Below are positions 10,105-22,400 of a stretch of 64,000 nt of DNA, one piece after another (position 1 is the stretch's first letter; every line of letters begins with the position of its first letter). The DNA is from Takakia lepidozioides (lineage: Eukaryota; Streptophyta; Takakiopsida; Takakiales; Takakiaceae), in NCBI GenBank assembly GCA_030704615.1, contig CM060731.1:67436756-67500755 (forward strand), in the 5' to 3' direction. Under the pieces are notes generated by a model. The model worked only from the letters and a program-made list of their open reading frames with translations. It did no database searches and was not told where the DNA came from. Both the position numbers and the translations under genes were made by a program.

Positions 10105-10505
10105 TAGCTTAACAGAGGTATAGTCTGAGGTTGCTAGGGTCCCTTATGTTGATGATACCTTTACAGAGGTATAGTCTGAAAATGAGGGTTCTGTTTGGTA
10201 TACTAACAGAGGTATAGTTTGAGCTGATTAGGGTCCACATATGGTGATACCTCAACAGAGGTATAGTAAAAGGGACAAGCTCATGTTTGGTATACTAACA
10301 GAGGTATAGTCTGAGCTGATTAAGGTTCACATATGGTGATACCTCAACAGAGGTATAGTAAAAGGAACAAGCTCATGTTTGGTATACTAACAGAGGTATA
10401 GTCTGAGCTGATTAGGGTTCACATATGGTGATACCTCAATAGAGGTATAGTAAAATGGACAAGCTCATGTTTGGTATACTAACAGAGGTATAGTCTGAGC
10501 ATACA
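10105..10505. repeat. 93-bp tandem repeat built on an ACAGAGGTATAGT box
   Basis: The box ACAGAGGTATAGT recurs about nine times at alternating spacings of about 49 and 44 bases (10,112; 10,162; 10,206; 10,255; 10,298; 10,347; 10,391; 10,440 with one change; 10,484). The true unit is therefore a 93-bp dimer. Adjacent dimers are almost identical, so the array is recent. It lies inside the B-family leader or LTR. Confidence 0.85.
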
Positions 10506-12225
10506 CTACTAGGGTTTGTAATGAAGAGCTAGAATGCAAGTCCTTGACTTCTATGCTTCTACTCAAGCAAAAATATGGTCTCTAGGTGGTCATAAGATGC
10601 ATCTTCTTGCTCTCTTCCACCCCAATGTGCAGCCAAGAGTGGTCCAACTCAACTTGCAAGTCATTGTCCACCAAATCAATCCCCCTTCTAGTCCTTGGAT
10701 TTGATTGCAAACTACCATATCTCCATTGCCGAGCAATCATGCATTTGTCTCCTCATCACTTGACAATTGCTCCAAATCAACACAAATTATCTCAATGTGT
10801 AGGAGCAATGCTTGTCACTTACAATAATGCTCCCAAGCAATCCGCCTTGGATCCCACTCTCACGCCATATGCCTCATTTGGGGTCTTGCACCAATCCATC
10901 ATCCATGTGCTCCCCGTGGTCATTTGAATGCATGTTTCATGACCTCTTGGCCTATGTGTTGCTCTCCTTCATCATAACATGAATCAACACCTCTCCACTT
11001 CACACACAAGTGGATCTCAAAGGCCTTCACCTCTTGCTAGTTCACGAGCTCCCCTTCTCAAACTTGAACTTACAAACTCAAGCGAGCATGCTCCACACAT
11101 GCACCACTTGCTTGGTCAACTATCCACCACAAAGCTCGCACTACCAAGAGCATGAATAGCCAAGTATTGCCTCCCCCTCTTGTCACATTACATAGTTAGG
11201 ATGAAGCTATGCATACATTGAATGATGATTTCCCTTCAAGGATTTCCCACCACATGTTCTCCAAGCCCTTCCAATGGCACCCTAAGCTTGGCTCCACACC
11301 ACCATGATTGGAAGATTTCTTCACATGCTCCCTTTCAAAACCTCTTGAGCTTCTTAGTGCTCTCCAAGTGCTTGCCCTTGTTGTCTTCAAGCCCAAGCAT
11401 ATATAGCTCATTGGCTTCTCTTCCACAACATCCACACTTTGAACTTGCTTTTGCTTAACCCTAGCTTGATAGTGAAATGAGCACTAACAAGCCTTTAGTC
11501 ACTCTCCACAAGCCATGGCACACACCATCGACTCCATAATGCATACAAAGGATTCTCAAACCCTAGAATCCATGCTTCCACACACACAAGACTTCCTCCT
11601 TACAATCTTTGCAAAATCTTGTGACTCGAGAGCTTTCTTCTCAAGCTCTCCAACTCCTTGGTGCATGCAATACTGGAGCACCTTTCCTTGCAACCCCTTG
11701 CAAGCCTTGTGATACAAGAGCTAAATTCTCCTAGCTCTCAACCTCTTTAAAATATGAGTGCAAAACTAATCCTTACACTCCGCACTCACAAGCATAAGGT
11801 GATCTTCTTGTAGTGATAAGAGATGAGAAATAAGAGAAGTAGAAGACAATGAAAGCTCTCAAAGCATGAAGCAATCACATGAAGAACAAGCCCTAGTCCT
11901 TCCAAGTGAAATCCACTCTATCACATAAACCAAGTCAAGCCAAGGGCACCTTTGCTAAAGGAATCCACCCTACAAAGCCCTCAACACACTCCCTCTCAAT
12001 ACCTAGAGCTATGGAGGTGAGAGAAGCTCATGGAGGTTCAACTACAAGAAGATGAGCCTCCTCAACACTCACAAGGGGAAAACCTATCTCCATGTCTCAA
12101 GTGAGACTCGATACCTCACTTGGCATGTGAGACCAAATGAAGTCCCAACACACAAAATATAAATGTAAATATCTAGTTAACTAGAAGTAGGTAATTCTAG
12201 ATAACCATGACTAAAACCATGACAT
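10506..12225 (-). repeat. B-family LTR or LTR plus leader, minus orientation
   Basis: The part at 11,911-12,225 is the reverse complement, with about 85-90% identity by eye, of 13,581-13,906, which follows an integrase and polypurine tract and so belongs to an LTR. The rest has no coding content and is rich in CTCTTG/CAAGAG and similar short motifs. The LTR lacks its first about 87 bases and joins an integrase fragment at 12,226. Inner end and primer site were not located. Confidence 0.65.
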
Positions 12226-13154
12226 AACAAGTATGTGCTGGTGATGGTGGAACATTTTTCCAAGTGGATTGAACTGGTGGCATTGCCTGACAAGGCAAGT
12301 GAGGGGGCTGCGTATGCATTCTTAGATCGAGTGCTTAGCCAATTTGGTGCTCCAGCCGAGGTAGTCACGGACCAGGGGAGAGAGTTATTGGGGGAGTTTC
12401 AGGCTTTGTGTGAGCAAGCCTTGATAGATCACCGCACTACTTCTCGGGATCATCCCGAGGCTGATGGCCTAGCAGAGAGGGTTGTACAAATAGTCAAGCG
12501 AGGCTTGCGCAAGTATGGCTTGAAGAAGGGACACTTAGGAGATTGGGACCTTCAGCTACCTTGGTTGGCCATGGGCTACATGTTTAGCAAACAAGCATCA
12601 CTTGCCTCGTTCTCACCTTATTTCCTTCTCTTTGGCCGAGAACCAGATTTGTCTGCATCTATTCACAGAGAGACTGCAATAGTCCTCAACCTTGATGATC
12701 CGGATGTGTGGACACAAGCATGTGCCCAGCAGACAGAGTTGTTCAAGAGAGTCATGCCTATGGCTTTTGAAAACCTTGCTATTGCCCAATACTGAGACAC
12801 ATTGAGGTACGCCACTATATGTGGAGGGGATATTGGCAAGGTGTTCGGCGTTTCCACCCTGGGGACTATGTGTATCTGCAGCAGACAACGCCTATGACTT
12901 TGGATGTCACTGCAGGACGTGTGATTCTAAGGGTCCGGGAGGTGTTGCATTCAGGAGTGTTGATTCTGGAGGGTCGAGATGGCATGGTATGGAAGGACCA
13001 TGTGCGCAATTGCGCACCATGTCACCTTCCACATGTGGATGGAATGATAGATCCCAACCTTGCAGTGGTACCTGCAGGGTTGCGTTGCATGCTATGTGGG
13101 TATGCTGGTGGTGCCGCAACCATGTTGGTGTGTGACAAATTCTCAAGGGGGTGA
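12226..13154 (+). pseudogene. Integrase fragment of a B-family gypsy element
   Basis: Starts abruptly within the integrase core (NKYVLVMVEHFSKW) directly against the inverted LTR. It runs through DRVLSQFGAPAEVVTDQGREL and RDHPEADGLAERVVQ with the second Asp and the Glu of the DDE triad, to a C-terminal domain around FHPGDYVYLQQ at about 12,850. The first catalytic Asp is missing because of the truncation. A TGA near 12,793 and a frame change follow AIAQY. It is closely similar to the minus-strand integrase at 2,822-3,290. Confidence 0.87.
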
Positions 13155-13493
13155 CACATGGGATGCTTGACACCGCCACTTAAGGAGGTTCTTAGTGGAG
13201 AATGGTTGTGTCCATGATGCCTTGGCCATAGGTAGTGGGCATGACAATGGTGTAGTTGACAAGTGATCCAAGGTCTAGCTGATGGGAGCTCAACGCCATG
13301 GATACTCAATTGAAGATCATGGATTGCAAGCAGGCGACTAACGATGGGACTCTCGTTGCACCCGACCTCTTGATCCATATACTTTAGAAAATTGGGAGAT
13401 GTGCGATTGAAGACCAAACGATGATCTTATTGAGATGGATACTTGTCAGCTATCCGGTGTTAGAGGGACCTAATCACCAGCTAGGGGGGCGAT
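13155..13493 (+). other. 3' untranslated region with polypurine tract
   Basis: Non-coding sequence between integrase and LTR. It ends in AGGGGGGCGAT (13,483-13,493), a polypurine tract of the kind that primes plus-strand synthesis next to a 3' LTR. The next bases are TGTGGCATAG, taken as the LTR start. Confidence 0.65.
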
Positions 13494-14046
13494 TGTGGCA
13501 TAGCTTTCTAGGATTGTGTGCTTAGAATGTATGGTGAACAGCGATGTATGTTGTGGCACGATGCTTAGGTGCACGACAGCTGTCATGGTTTTAGTCACGG
13601 TTAACTAGAATTACCTACTTCTAGTAACTATGACATTTTGGATATTTATATTTGTATTTTTTGTGTTGGAACTTCATTTGGTCTCACATGCCAAGTGAGC
13701 TGTCAAACCTCACTTAGGACATGGGGATGGGTTTTTCCCCTTGTGAGTGTTGAGGAGGGCTCATCTTCTTGTAGTTGAGCCTCCATGAGCCTTTCTCACC
13801 TCCATAGCTCTAGGTATTGAGAGGGAGTGTGTTGAGGGCTTTGTAGGGTGGATTCCCTTAGCAAGGGTGCCCTTGGCTTGACTTGGTCTATATGATTGAG
13901 TGGATTCAAGAGTGGAGTGTTTCCATTGTGTTCACTTTCATTATCATTATGGCATAGCTTTCTAGGATTGTGTGCTTAGAATGTATGGTGAACAACGATA
14001 TATGTTGTGGCACGATGCTTAGGTGCACGACGCTTAGGTGCACGAC
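13494..14046 (+). repeat. 3' LTR of the B family, followed by a second LTR start
   Basis: Begins TGTGGCATAGC after the polypurine tract. Bases 13,581-13,906 are the inverted partner of 11,911-12,225. The first about 82 bases (TGGCATAGCTTTC ... GGTGCACGAC) reappear at 13,950-14,031, so a second LTR start follows the first. The final GCTTAGGTGCACGAC is again repeated at 14,032-14,046. The array is a truncated or recombined LTR pair, and no clean CA end with target duplication could be assigned. Confidence 0.6.
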
Positions 14047-16400
14047 ACTTGAGACAGTAAAATCCAGAAAGGGAGAAAGAGCTGCATAATGAAGAGAATC
14101 TCACTATTCTATGGCAACAAGCAACAAAATTGAGCTTTCTTTATAAGCATATTGTGGAGGCTTCAACAAATGGCTCTTTATGAATTCCCTATCAGTTGTA
14201 TTGAGCTTTGTACGCAGCTATCGCTCTAGTTCAACGTAATTTGTTGTGGCTCGAAATTCTGGCATTTTTGGGGATCAGATTATATCCCATAATCTGCCGT
14301 CATAATCTACCGGGTCTTCTATCATTACAAGTTGCCCTCATCATTGCTCGTGATCTGACGCTAGCCGCTTCTACCAGCACAAGTTAGTCCTCAATCTTCG
14401 GTATCCTGCCATGTCTATGTAAGTAGATCAAATAAAAAATTCCTATAGGTTGTTCACGTGCTACGAGATGTTGAACCCTGGATCATTCCATTACGAGAGC
14501 ATTCCTCGCCAACACAAATTACGTACGGCAACGGCCATTGGTCGCCACGTCACCTAAGATAATCTGCCGCGGCTCCCGCCTCCCGTTGGCTCTTCGGCAG
14601 ATTATCCTAGATAACTATCCAAGGTAACGTGGCTCCTAATACGTAAGAACCTCATCGGAAAATCTTAGTGTACTTTGTGGGGCTTTAAAAAGCATAATTC
14701 CCGTTTATCCTGTTATGCCGTTGAGCCTATGGGCTTGGGCCCGTAATCATAAAAAGACTAGTAATTATGGACCTTGTAACCTCATATTCTGGATATTCTG
14801 GATATGCATTCAGTTTTTATGTGAGGTAAAGTCCTGTAACTCGGGCCTTACGTGATTCAAGACTCCCACGCCCTCGGGGCTATGGAATCTTGAATCGCGT
14901 AAAGCCCTCGTTGTAGGACTTCACCTAATACACAACATGTCACGTCTTTGCACACATTGCCCATAATATTGTTAGGTCACAATGGCATGTTATTATTGAT
15001 ACATAGACAAAATTTGTGGAAAGCAATGAATTGGTTAACCATGCCCATTCAACTAAAGGCCTCAGCATTCCTGGTTTACACCTTTCCTTCCCATATTAGC
15101 TGAACAAGTGCCTAGTCGCGTAATGGTTCCACCCTAATTACAAAACTAGAAAGCTAGCACTGGCGATTTTGATTTTATTGAAATAAAACCTATAAAGATT
15201 TAAAACATAAAATCGGAACCGTTAGCATTGACAAATAGATGTGAAATTTAGAATCAAAATATTTTATATTTTCAACTCGATAGAAAATAATAACAATAAT
15301 AGATTAAGTGCAAGGAATGTGGAATTGGAGGGATAAATCTGAAGAGCACTGAACATAATGGAAGTCATTATGACAAACCTCACAGAAAGTCTGAAGGGAA
15401 CTAAATATAATAGAACTGAAGGGATAAATCTAAAGAGAACTGAATATGAAGGGATAAATCTGAAGGAAACAGACTATAATGAAAGTATAGCATTCACCAA
15501 GTCACGAATGAATGGGTAACAGTAGGATGAGAATCTATAGTATACTGGAAAATGGCTATTTATTGGGGAAGGTATATCTTGGTATTATGTATTGACCGGG
15601 GAAGGTACATGAAGAGAAAACAATGTACATGGTCTCTCCTTGGGGAGGAGCCAATAAAATGCAATGGCCACAAATATAGTGGATGAGTGAGAAGGACTGT
15701 GTTTGCAATATGTAGTTGGCAAACCCAGAAGAAAATAGATCCCCAAAGCCACAAGAATGCATTCGCGCATTGTTAGACACTTGGACAAAAACCCCACAAC
15801 ATTGTTTCGCAGGCCTTGTAAGGAGCTGCAAAGCTCTTGTGCCTAAGGGTTAGAATGGTGCACCTGCTGCACTAAATAAGAAACCAATTTCACCGAAAGG
15901 CATTCGATAATAATCAAATGAAGGGGCAATTAGATCCCTCTTCGTCATTCGGCACAAGATACCACTAAAATGGAAATGCTGTTCTGAGACCCCTCTTTGT
16001 ACTAGTGAGAGTGAGATTGGCCAAGTATACATCACCACCAATTGTTTCACCACCATGCTTTCCTCTCATACTGTTAGTTCGTCGCAAACATTTCACTGGA
16101 AGGTTGGATGAAGCTAATAAGCTATCGGTCTAGCTTGAATGACTTAAAAACCGGTAGCCGATGCAAAGAGTAACACCAATGAGTTATTGATCCAGCATGG
16201 GTAGATTCCAGAATTGTCGGCCAATGCAATGAGTATTAGCACCCTCTAATCAGTTGATGTGGATTGAATGATGGGGATTGCCTATACAATGGGTAATGGC
16301 TCTCTCTAATATATAATCTGTTGTTGTAAGAGCTTGGGCCAAGCCAAGTTAACTATCGGAGACTGCCAAGGCAATAAGTAAGAGCACCCTCTAATCAGCT
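14047..16400. other. Intergenic, AT-rich, with a hairpin and imperfect repeats
   Basis: No supportable gene. It holds the hairpin at 14,824-14,926, an inverted pair AGATAATCTGCCG/CGGCAGATTATC at about 14,560-14,610, and imperfect repeats around GGGATAAATCTGAAG at about 15,330-15,490. Short minus-strand ORFs at 15,556-16,056 show no conserved motif. Confidence 0.5.
14824..14926. repeat. Imperfect 43-bp inverted repeat (hairpin)
   Basis: Left arm from AGGTAAAGTCCT to GATTCAAGACTCC. The right arm, read on the other strand, goes from AGGTGAAGTCCT to GATTCAAGATTCC. About 34 of 43 positions pair across a 17-base loop. It could be a small foldback element or a stem-loop RNA. No TSD or promoter is visible. 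Confidence 0.7.
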
Positions 16401-16547
16401 GAAAAGATACTAGGAAAAATGACTTTCATGGACCCACCACCAGTTGCCACTTTCAACTTGTTTGACAATACCGTTCTTATGAAAATGACTATTAGCGACT
16501 ACCGAGTATGAGCACCCTAAATTATGCATCAACCAATCCGAGCATGA

Positions 16548-19500
16548 CTAGTTGATGAAGCAACTAAGGAAATCCGAGGAGAAATGACTATAGGGGACCC
16601 ACCAGTTCCCATTGTCATCTTGTTTAACAACCCCCTTCTTATCAACTTCTGTCACTTTCCCCTCCAGCTCCACCAAAAACATCGCCTCCTTCAACCCTTT
16701 TCGGCGATCCAATAGGCGGACAACAGGATAATACTTACAATTTCTCTTTGTCTGCGCTTTCAGAACTTTCTCACCGTGACTGCTTTTGCCAAGGATATTG
16801 CGCATTTGTCGCTTGGCTTCCTTCTTATTCAAGATTGTAGCTGGCATGGCTTCATGTCTTGTGCTCAAGTGTATAGCTTTTGCCTTGTATTCAGATTCTT
16901 TGTGTGGGTCGATGGCCTTCTCTTTCCTCTCCCTCTCCCTCTTCAAGTTTTTCTGTCTTCGTCCCTTTTCCCCTTTTCCCGCATGTTGTGGGGCCATTGA
17001 CTGCGTGCCTTGATGCATGGAAGAGGATGGAACAGTCACAGGTTCTAAGACGTCGGCTCCAGTAGTAGACCTTGTTCTCTTGGACACAGCTTCCATGGCC
17101 GAAGTTGATGGTCTAAATTGACTGCGATGCACGCCATCGGCAGTTTTGACTGCTGGGAAAATATGAACCGTGACTGTGACGACTGATAGGGAAGAACCAA
17201 TGACTTCAAACACACATGCATCACATTCCTTGAGGGAATGTACATGAGCAAAGTCTCTCCAACCTTGACCGCCTATAGACCAACTGTTTGGATTCCAGTA
17301 ACCAGCCCACGATTGGCCTTCTGGGCTCAATAAAGTGACTTGCGCAGATGTCTTTGGCAAATGCTCTCTTGAGAATTGTCTTGGTACACGCTGCAAAAAA
17401 ATTCACAAACATCACATCGTCAATATTCCCTACAAATTGATCGCCAATACAGATCTTGAAATTCATCTTGGAGAGAACCAAAACAGCACATGTTAACGGC
17501 TATGACACTTTTGTAAGATCCTTGTGTCCTAACATTGTAACCCCTATCTGTTGATGTGAAAACCCTAATTATTACATGACTTGATAATAGAATGTACTCA
17601 TAAGACGTTGTTTGCCGTAGCCTTGTGGCCATGACTTGATAATAGACAAAGTGTTCAAAGATTGTTCGAGCCGTGGTAAACTTGCCAATATAACAATTTT
17701 AAGCCCAAAGAATATGGAGTATATAAGTAACATGATGCTTCAGAGGATGGCAGCCCCTAGCTATTAGGGTGGGACATCTACTTAATTAGTGATGACTGAT
17801 AAACAAGAAACTGTTAAAAGATTTGAAGAACAAAAAGGGCTAAGGTGACAAGTTAACCTCATGGTGACAAGCTTCCATTTAAGCCAAAGAAAGAAAGATG
17901 GGAAATCCTTGGAGAATACTTACAACAAGGCAGTTTTTGCTGATATGGGAGGGCCTCATGACTACTACAACACTTGGTTTTTCACACTTCAATACGCAAA
18001 CGCGCGCAGCATTAAGGGCCTTCTCTACATTGACCAGGTGCTCCTGAGGGAGAAGAGTGCTTGTTGATTGCAACATCCTAGGATGATTTGCAATCTCTCC
18101 ATTGCTTCGAGAGCCTGGCTCCTCTTTCACTATAACCTCTGGTACACTAAGTAAGTTGTGCTTCGGACTGTCAATCATTTTTTGCATGTCAGCTGTCTCC
18201 CTGGACTTTCGTATCCCCCTTAGTGTCTTCCCTTGGCTATAATCTCCAATATGTTTGCCACCCACATGGCAACTTGCCTCGAGCCCCACATTGTCTGGTA
18301 CTTTTCCCTTCTTCCTAGGACTAGGCTCCCCCTTATCCTGCGTGCCTTCAAGAATCTGAACATGACCTTCAGCGCCACCGTCAGTTTCCGGCATGTTGGC
18401 AGTCTTTATACCTTGTGATCGCAGGCTTGTTCTCTTTTTCTGGTTGCTATGCTCCATGTATGCAGCCAATGTTGTTCTCTTCCAAACCTTACCTTCTGCA
18501 CCCCTAACATTTGCAACCTTCCCAGCCTTTGCGTTTTCAATGGCCATCCCATGAAGACTATGGCCCTCCTCCACAACATCATCCCTTCCGCTTGTATCTT
18601 CACTCTTCATACTGATTCCATCCTCACTGTCTAAGGTTGTTTCACTATCACTGTTGGAGGAGCTAGTCCCAACATCACCATCTGAGCTACTTTTGCTCTC
18701 ACTGTCACCATCCTCCTCTGAACTCTCACCATCAGTACTCACTTCATCATTATGACTAACCTTGTCCTTGTCCTTGAGAATCTCATGAACCCTCTGTCCT
18801 TGTGGATACTTCAGCATCCGTTGGACTTTCGATAACCTGGGTCCGCTATTGTGACCAATCCCACCTCCAAAGTCAGCACCCAAATGCTGTCCCACGGAAC
18901 CTCTGTTTGGAGGATTCGAAACTCCCATTTGGCTCTCCTCACACAACACCTTATCTCCTGCAATTGGTGGTGCATGTGCATCGTCTCTAGCCTTTCGCTT
19001 TCCACATTTGCTTCCCTCACTAAAGATGCGAGTGATGGTTGCTTCATAAGAGCTTGCTTTCTCACAACCAGACTTGTCAAACACTTGCACAATGAAGCGT
19101 TCATCTGAGATCAGAGTAAACATAAGCTGCTCTCCCTTCTCCAGCCAGTGGTCTCTAGCAAATATCCTCCACCCACCACAGATAGACCCATTTTTTATTT
19201 TCACACGCCATTCGCAACCGCTCGCTCCTTCTAGGGTTGCAATCTCTTTGATTTTGGAGCTGTGTGATCTCACAAAGGAAATTGGCAATTTCTGCCAGAG
19301 ACAACCCAAGTGAGGAATGATTCTTCAAACCTGATAGACTCACCACTGTCCTTGAATGGCATACATTTTAGCTCTTGAACCATACCCATGCCGCAAGTCA
19401 GTACCGAGTTCTGGCAATTGTATGACCAAGGAGGCATTAAACCAAAAGTCTTAACCCTTTACCCAAAGACTAAGCAAATACTGGTTTTCCGGAGCTGCAC

Positions 19501-21139
19501 TACTTCATTAGAGGAAGCGACCACCCCTCCAAACTCAGAACCCTCCACCCAAACATATCAGAACCGCTACTTTGCAAAGGTACAGTACTTAGGAGCAGAG
19601 TGGCAGAGTGCAATCATCTGTTCAACCAGTGTGCACCTTCAATCACCAACATAAGCCAGCTGGGCTCAACCAGAAGATTGTTTCTTCCTTGTCCAGGCAT
19701 AATACTCCACATGTCAATACATGCAGTGTTTGGTACGGGTTAAGGTCCAGATAGTTACTGGCGAAGGATGGTAGAAGTAATGACGAACATGGTGGGTCAT
19801 GGAGGTTTGTAACAAGACTAGGTGCATACAATGGTGGTTGCACTAAAGAGGAGGATGACTTGTACATGCTGGCCTGGCAAGTACTCAGGCCTGAGGACAG
19901 TGTTCAGCTCAGGTTTGAGAGCAGTGGCCATTGTAGTTTAACACCGAATGTGTTCAATAGTCATTGTAGTGAAGTGCATAATTAATGGACATGCAGTTCT
20001 GTGAAAGATTCATAGCAGCTTTGCTTAGCCTCATTGATTTCCTGTGCTACATGGCTATTCACCCCTACCATCATCTTCCTATGAAAATTTTGCTGTCAAT
20101 GAACATCATGTAGACATCTTGAAGTTCACTCAGTTTTCATAATAAAAGCCCATTCATGACCCAGGTGTTGCACAAAGTAATGTGGTTTGAGTATTCGAAA
20201 GTAGAGTCATGTACATATCTAGGAAGTTCAATCAATTTTTTTGAAACAGGAATAGGAGAACTTACCAATAGATGGTAGTAAAAGATTAAAAATAAAATAA
20301 TTGACTTACTGAAGAAGGAGATCACTCATATTATGCATATATAGATTAGAAGTCTCGCCTCCCTCCCTCCACAAGGTAACACATCAGCACGAAGACACAA
20401 GGAAAACAACTGCTAATCGGTACAGTAGCAATAGACTCCCCCTCAAGACATTCCAGGGAGGCCTTACACAGCCCCAGGGCAACTACAAATATCTAGGTCG
20501 TCAGACATGGAAATGAGAATTAGACAGGTAAGGCTAACCTGTGCACTCTGACTTTCTATCAGATGCAAAAGGCCAAAGATTGCTTGGCTGTGGGTTTGGA
20601 TTAGGCAGCTTCACAGAAAGCAACGTGAATTCATCATAATGTAGTGGTTCAAGGGCACAGCCCTCTGACGCTAGCTCAAAATCGGCCCACAGTGTCGTTG
20701 GCCAATCACTGTCCGTGCACAAGCGATCGGTGGGGTATGAAGGCCTAGTAGTAAAGACATCGTACTGAAATGCAGACGTTTGAGTGCTGCATTGTTGGCC
20801 CACTAGGGGCAGCCCAACACAGCTAATGATTCAATAGAGAGATCAAGGAAGAATGTACCCCTGGCGGTGCTCCAACTATGAGACGCCGAGAGTGCGCCGC
20901 CAGTCTAGTCTACTCTAAGTAGCGAGAGAGAGAGAGAGAGAGGATCTGAAATTAACAAGAAAACTTACCAGGAAGCAATTCTTGGTTGAGTGCAGAGCGC
21001 GATCTGGCAGTGTCTTGAGGAAACAAGGAAACAAGCTGGCCTTGGGCTTCGTCTTCCGCTTCCCATGTGCAATGAAACATGCATGTGAGCACACTGCGCA
21101 TGGGGTGTATCGATCCGCCCTCACATTCTCTTCCCCCAT
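16548..21139 (-). CDS. Two-domain B3 DNA-binding protein, three exons, intact
   Basis: Exons (minus): 21139-20969, 19291-17924, 17390-16548. Donors GTAAGT and GTAAGTATTC and acceptors GGCAG and TTGCAG are consensus, both introns are phase 0, and the joined frame gives 793 residues. The start is the ATG of MGEENVRADR, followed by CAVCSHACFIAHGK, which resembles the Cys motif before the first B3 domain in some plant B3 proteins. B3 domain 1 spans about residues 35-140 (SLFPCFLKTLPDR ... KLPISFVRSH ... GGWRIFARDHWLEKGEQLMF ... VQVFDKSG). The middle is acidic and Ser-rich (SSEEDGDSESKSSSDGD). B3 domain 2 spans about 495-600 (VVVMRPSHISKNCLV-RVPRQFSREHLP ... GQGWRDFAHVHSLKECDACVFEV). A Lys-rich tail follows, ending near NWWVPYSHF. 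Likely a nuclear transcription factor of the REM-like group; targets unknown. A (GA)n run lies in intron 1. Confidence 0.87.
20923..20942. repeat. (GA)n microsatellite in intron 1 of the B3 gene
   Basis: About ten GA units, 26 bases inside the donor of intron 1. Confidence 0.9.
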
Positions 21140-21713
21140 TCGTACGATAGTAACCCCAAACTTCAAATCTGAAACCCACAATCTTAGCTCTTCGTAAGCA
21201 TCATTCTGCTTACTTCACTTCACATCCGAAGGCAGAAATAAAGATCGCAAAAGAGAGACCGAAACTGGGGAGAAGTCATGAACCTCAATGCATTCCAACA
21301 GTCAACAATTCAGCGACTTGCAGCGGCTGCTGATCCGAGCAAGGGCGCAGTGGCCAAGAAAGATGGAGGCTTGTGATGGATCACACTGTTGCTTCCTACA
21401 AGGACAGGTCAGGTCGTCCATAACCCCTCCAAATTTGAGGGATAGTACCAATGACCAATAATGGCTGCCGGCGCAAACCTAGATTTTTGCCGCACGATGC
21501 TTAGCCTCACGACGTGGTAACAACTAACAACGCTTAACTTACGTGTCAATCATCATAGGACCCATGGTCTTCTCTGCCTCAACATCCATCAGTTCCCCAT
21601 GCCCTACAACTGGAATCACTCTTGTTTCTTGTCATTTCAGGAACCATCTACATCAAGATGAACCATAACCACCATATAGACTTATTGCAGGTGAAAAAAT
21701 TAATCGGTTGGGG
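21140..21713. other. Upstream region of the B3 gene
   Basis: No ORF or RNA gene recognised. Likely holds the minus-strand promoter and 5' UTR; no clear TATA box was identified. GCACGATGCTTAGCCTCACGACG at about 21,492-21,514 resembles the tail of the repeated block at 13,550-14,046. Confidence 0.4.
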
Positions 21714-22368
21714 CATTTAGGGGTTAAAAGGTATAACTTTGACACCATTTAGCATTTTGTTTTTTTTGTTTTATTTCTTTACTTTGTTGGCCGCAAGGCA
21801 AAGTGGCTCTTAGTTGCCTCGGTCTCGGCCAGAGTCTTCTCTCTTTACTTTTTTGTTTCGAAGGAAAGACGGGCCAGCCGCAGGATCTCGGCCTCGAAAT
21901 AAACCCCCTTACATAGCCATGGAGGCATTACATAGAGGCCCAGTCTGAAGGCAAAGAGATTTGTAATTTAATTTTGTACTAAGGAAATGAAATGTAGAGA
22001 TTTGTATGAAAAAGGTACAACTTTGACACCATTTAACATTTTGTTTTTTTATTAATATATATAGGGGTTTATTTTTTAATTTTTTAAAGGGAAACAATAG
22101 CTCACAAATCAGGCCCCCTAATTATAGTGAGAGGAAATAATAACCTCTTTCCGAGTAACCTCGCCGTGAAGGCTTCCGCATAAGACACCGCCCAAGGGAG
22201 GGGGGAGAAGAACATACCACAACCATCAAGGTAGTTGAATTTGACCCCAGAATCATTTGGGTGGCACTCAGTGCACTATCCAACTCAGTAGCTACCAACT
22301 GTTGGTGGCATTTAGGGGTTAAAAGGTACAACTTTGATACCATTTAGTGTCTCTTCGGAGACATATGA

Positions 22369-22400
<32 letters not shown>

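Noticed and set aside
12613-12888. Minus-strand ORF over the integrase fragment
   Set aside because: Antisense shadow of the plus-strand integrase.
20534-20803. Minus-strand ORF in intron 1 of the B3 gene as an extra exon
   Set aside because: The exon-exon join without it gives a continuous B3 domain; including it would split the domain.
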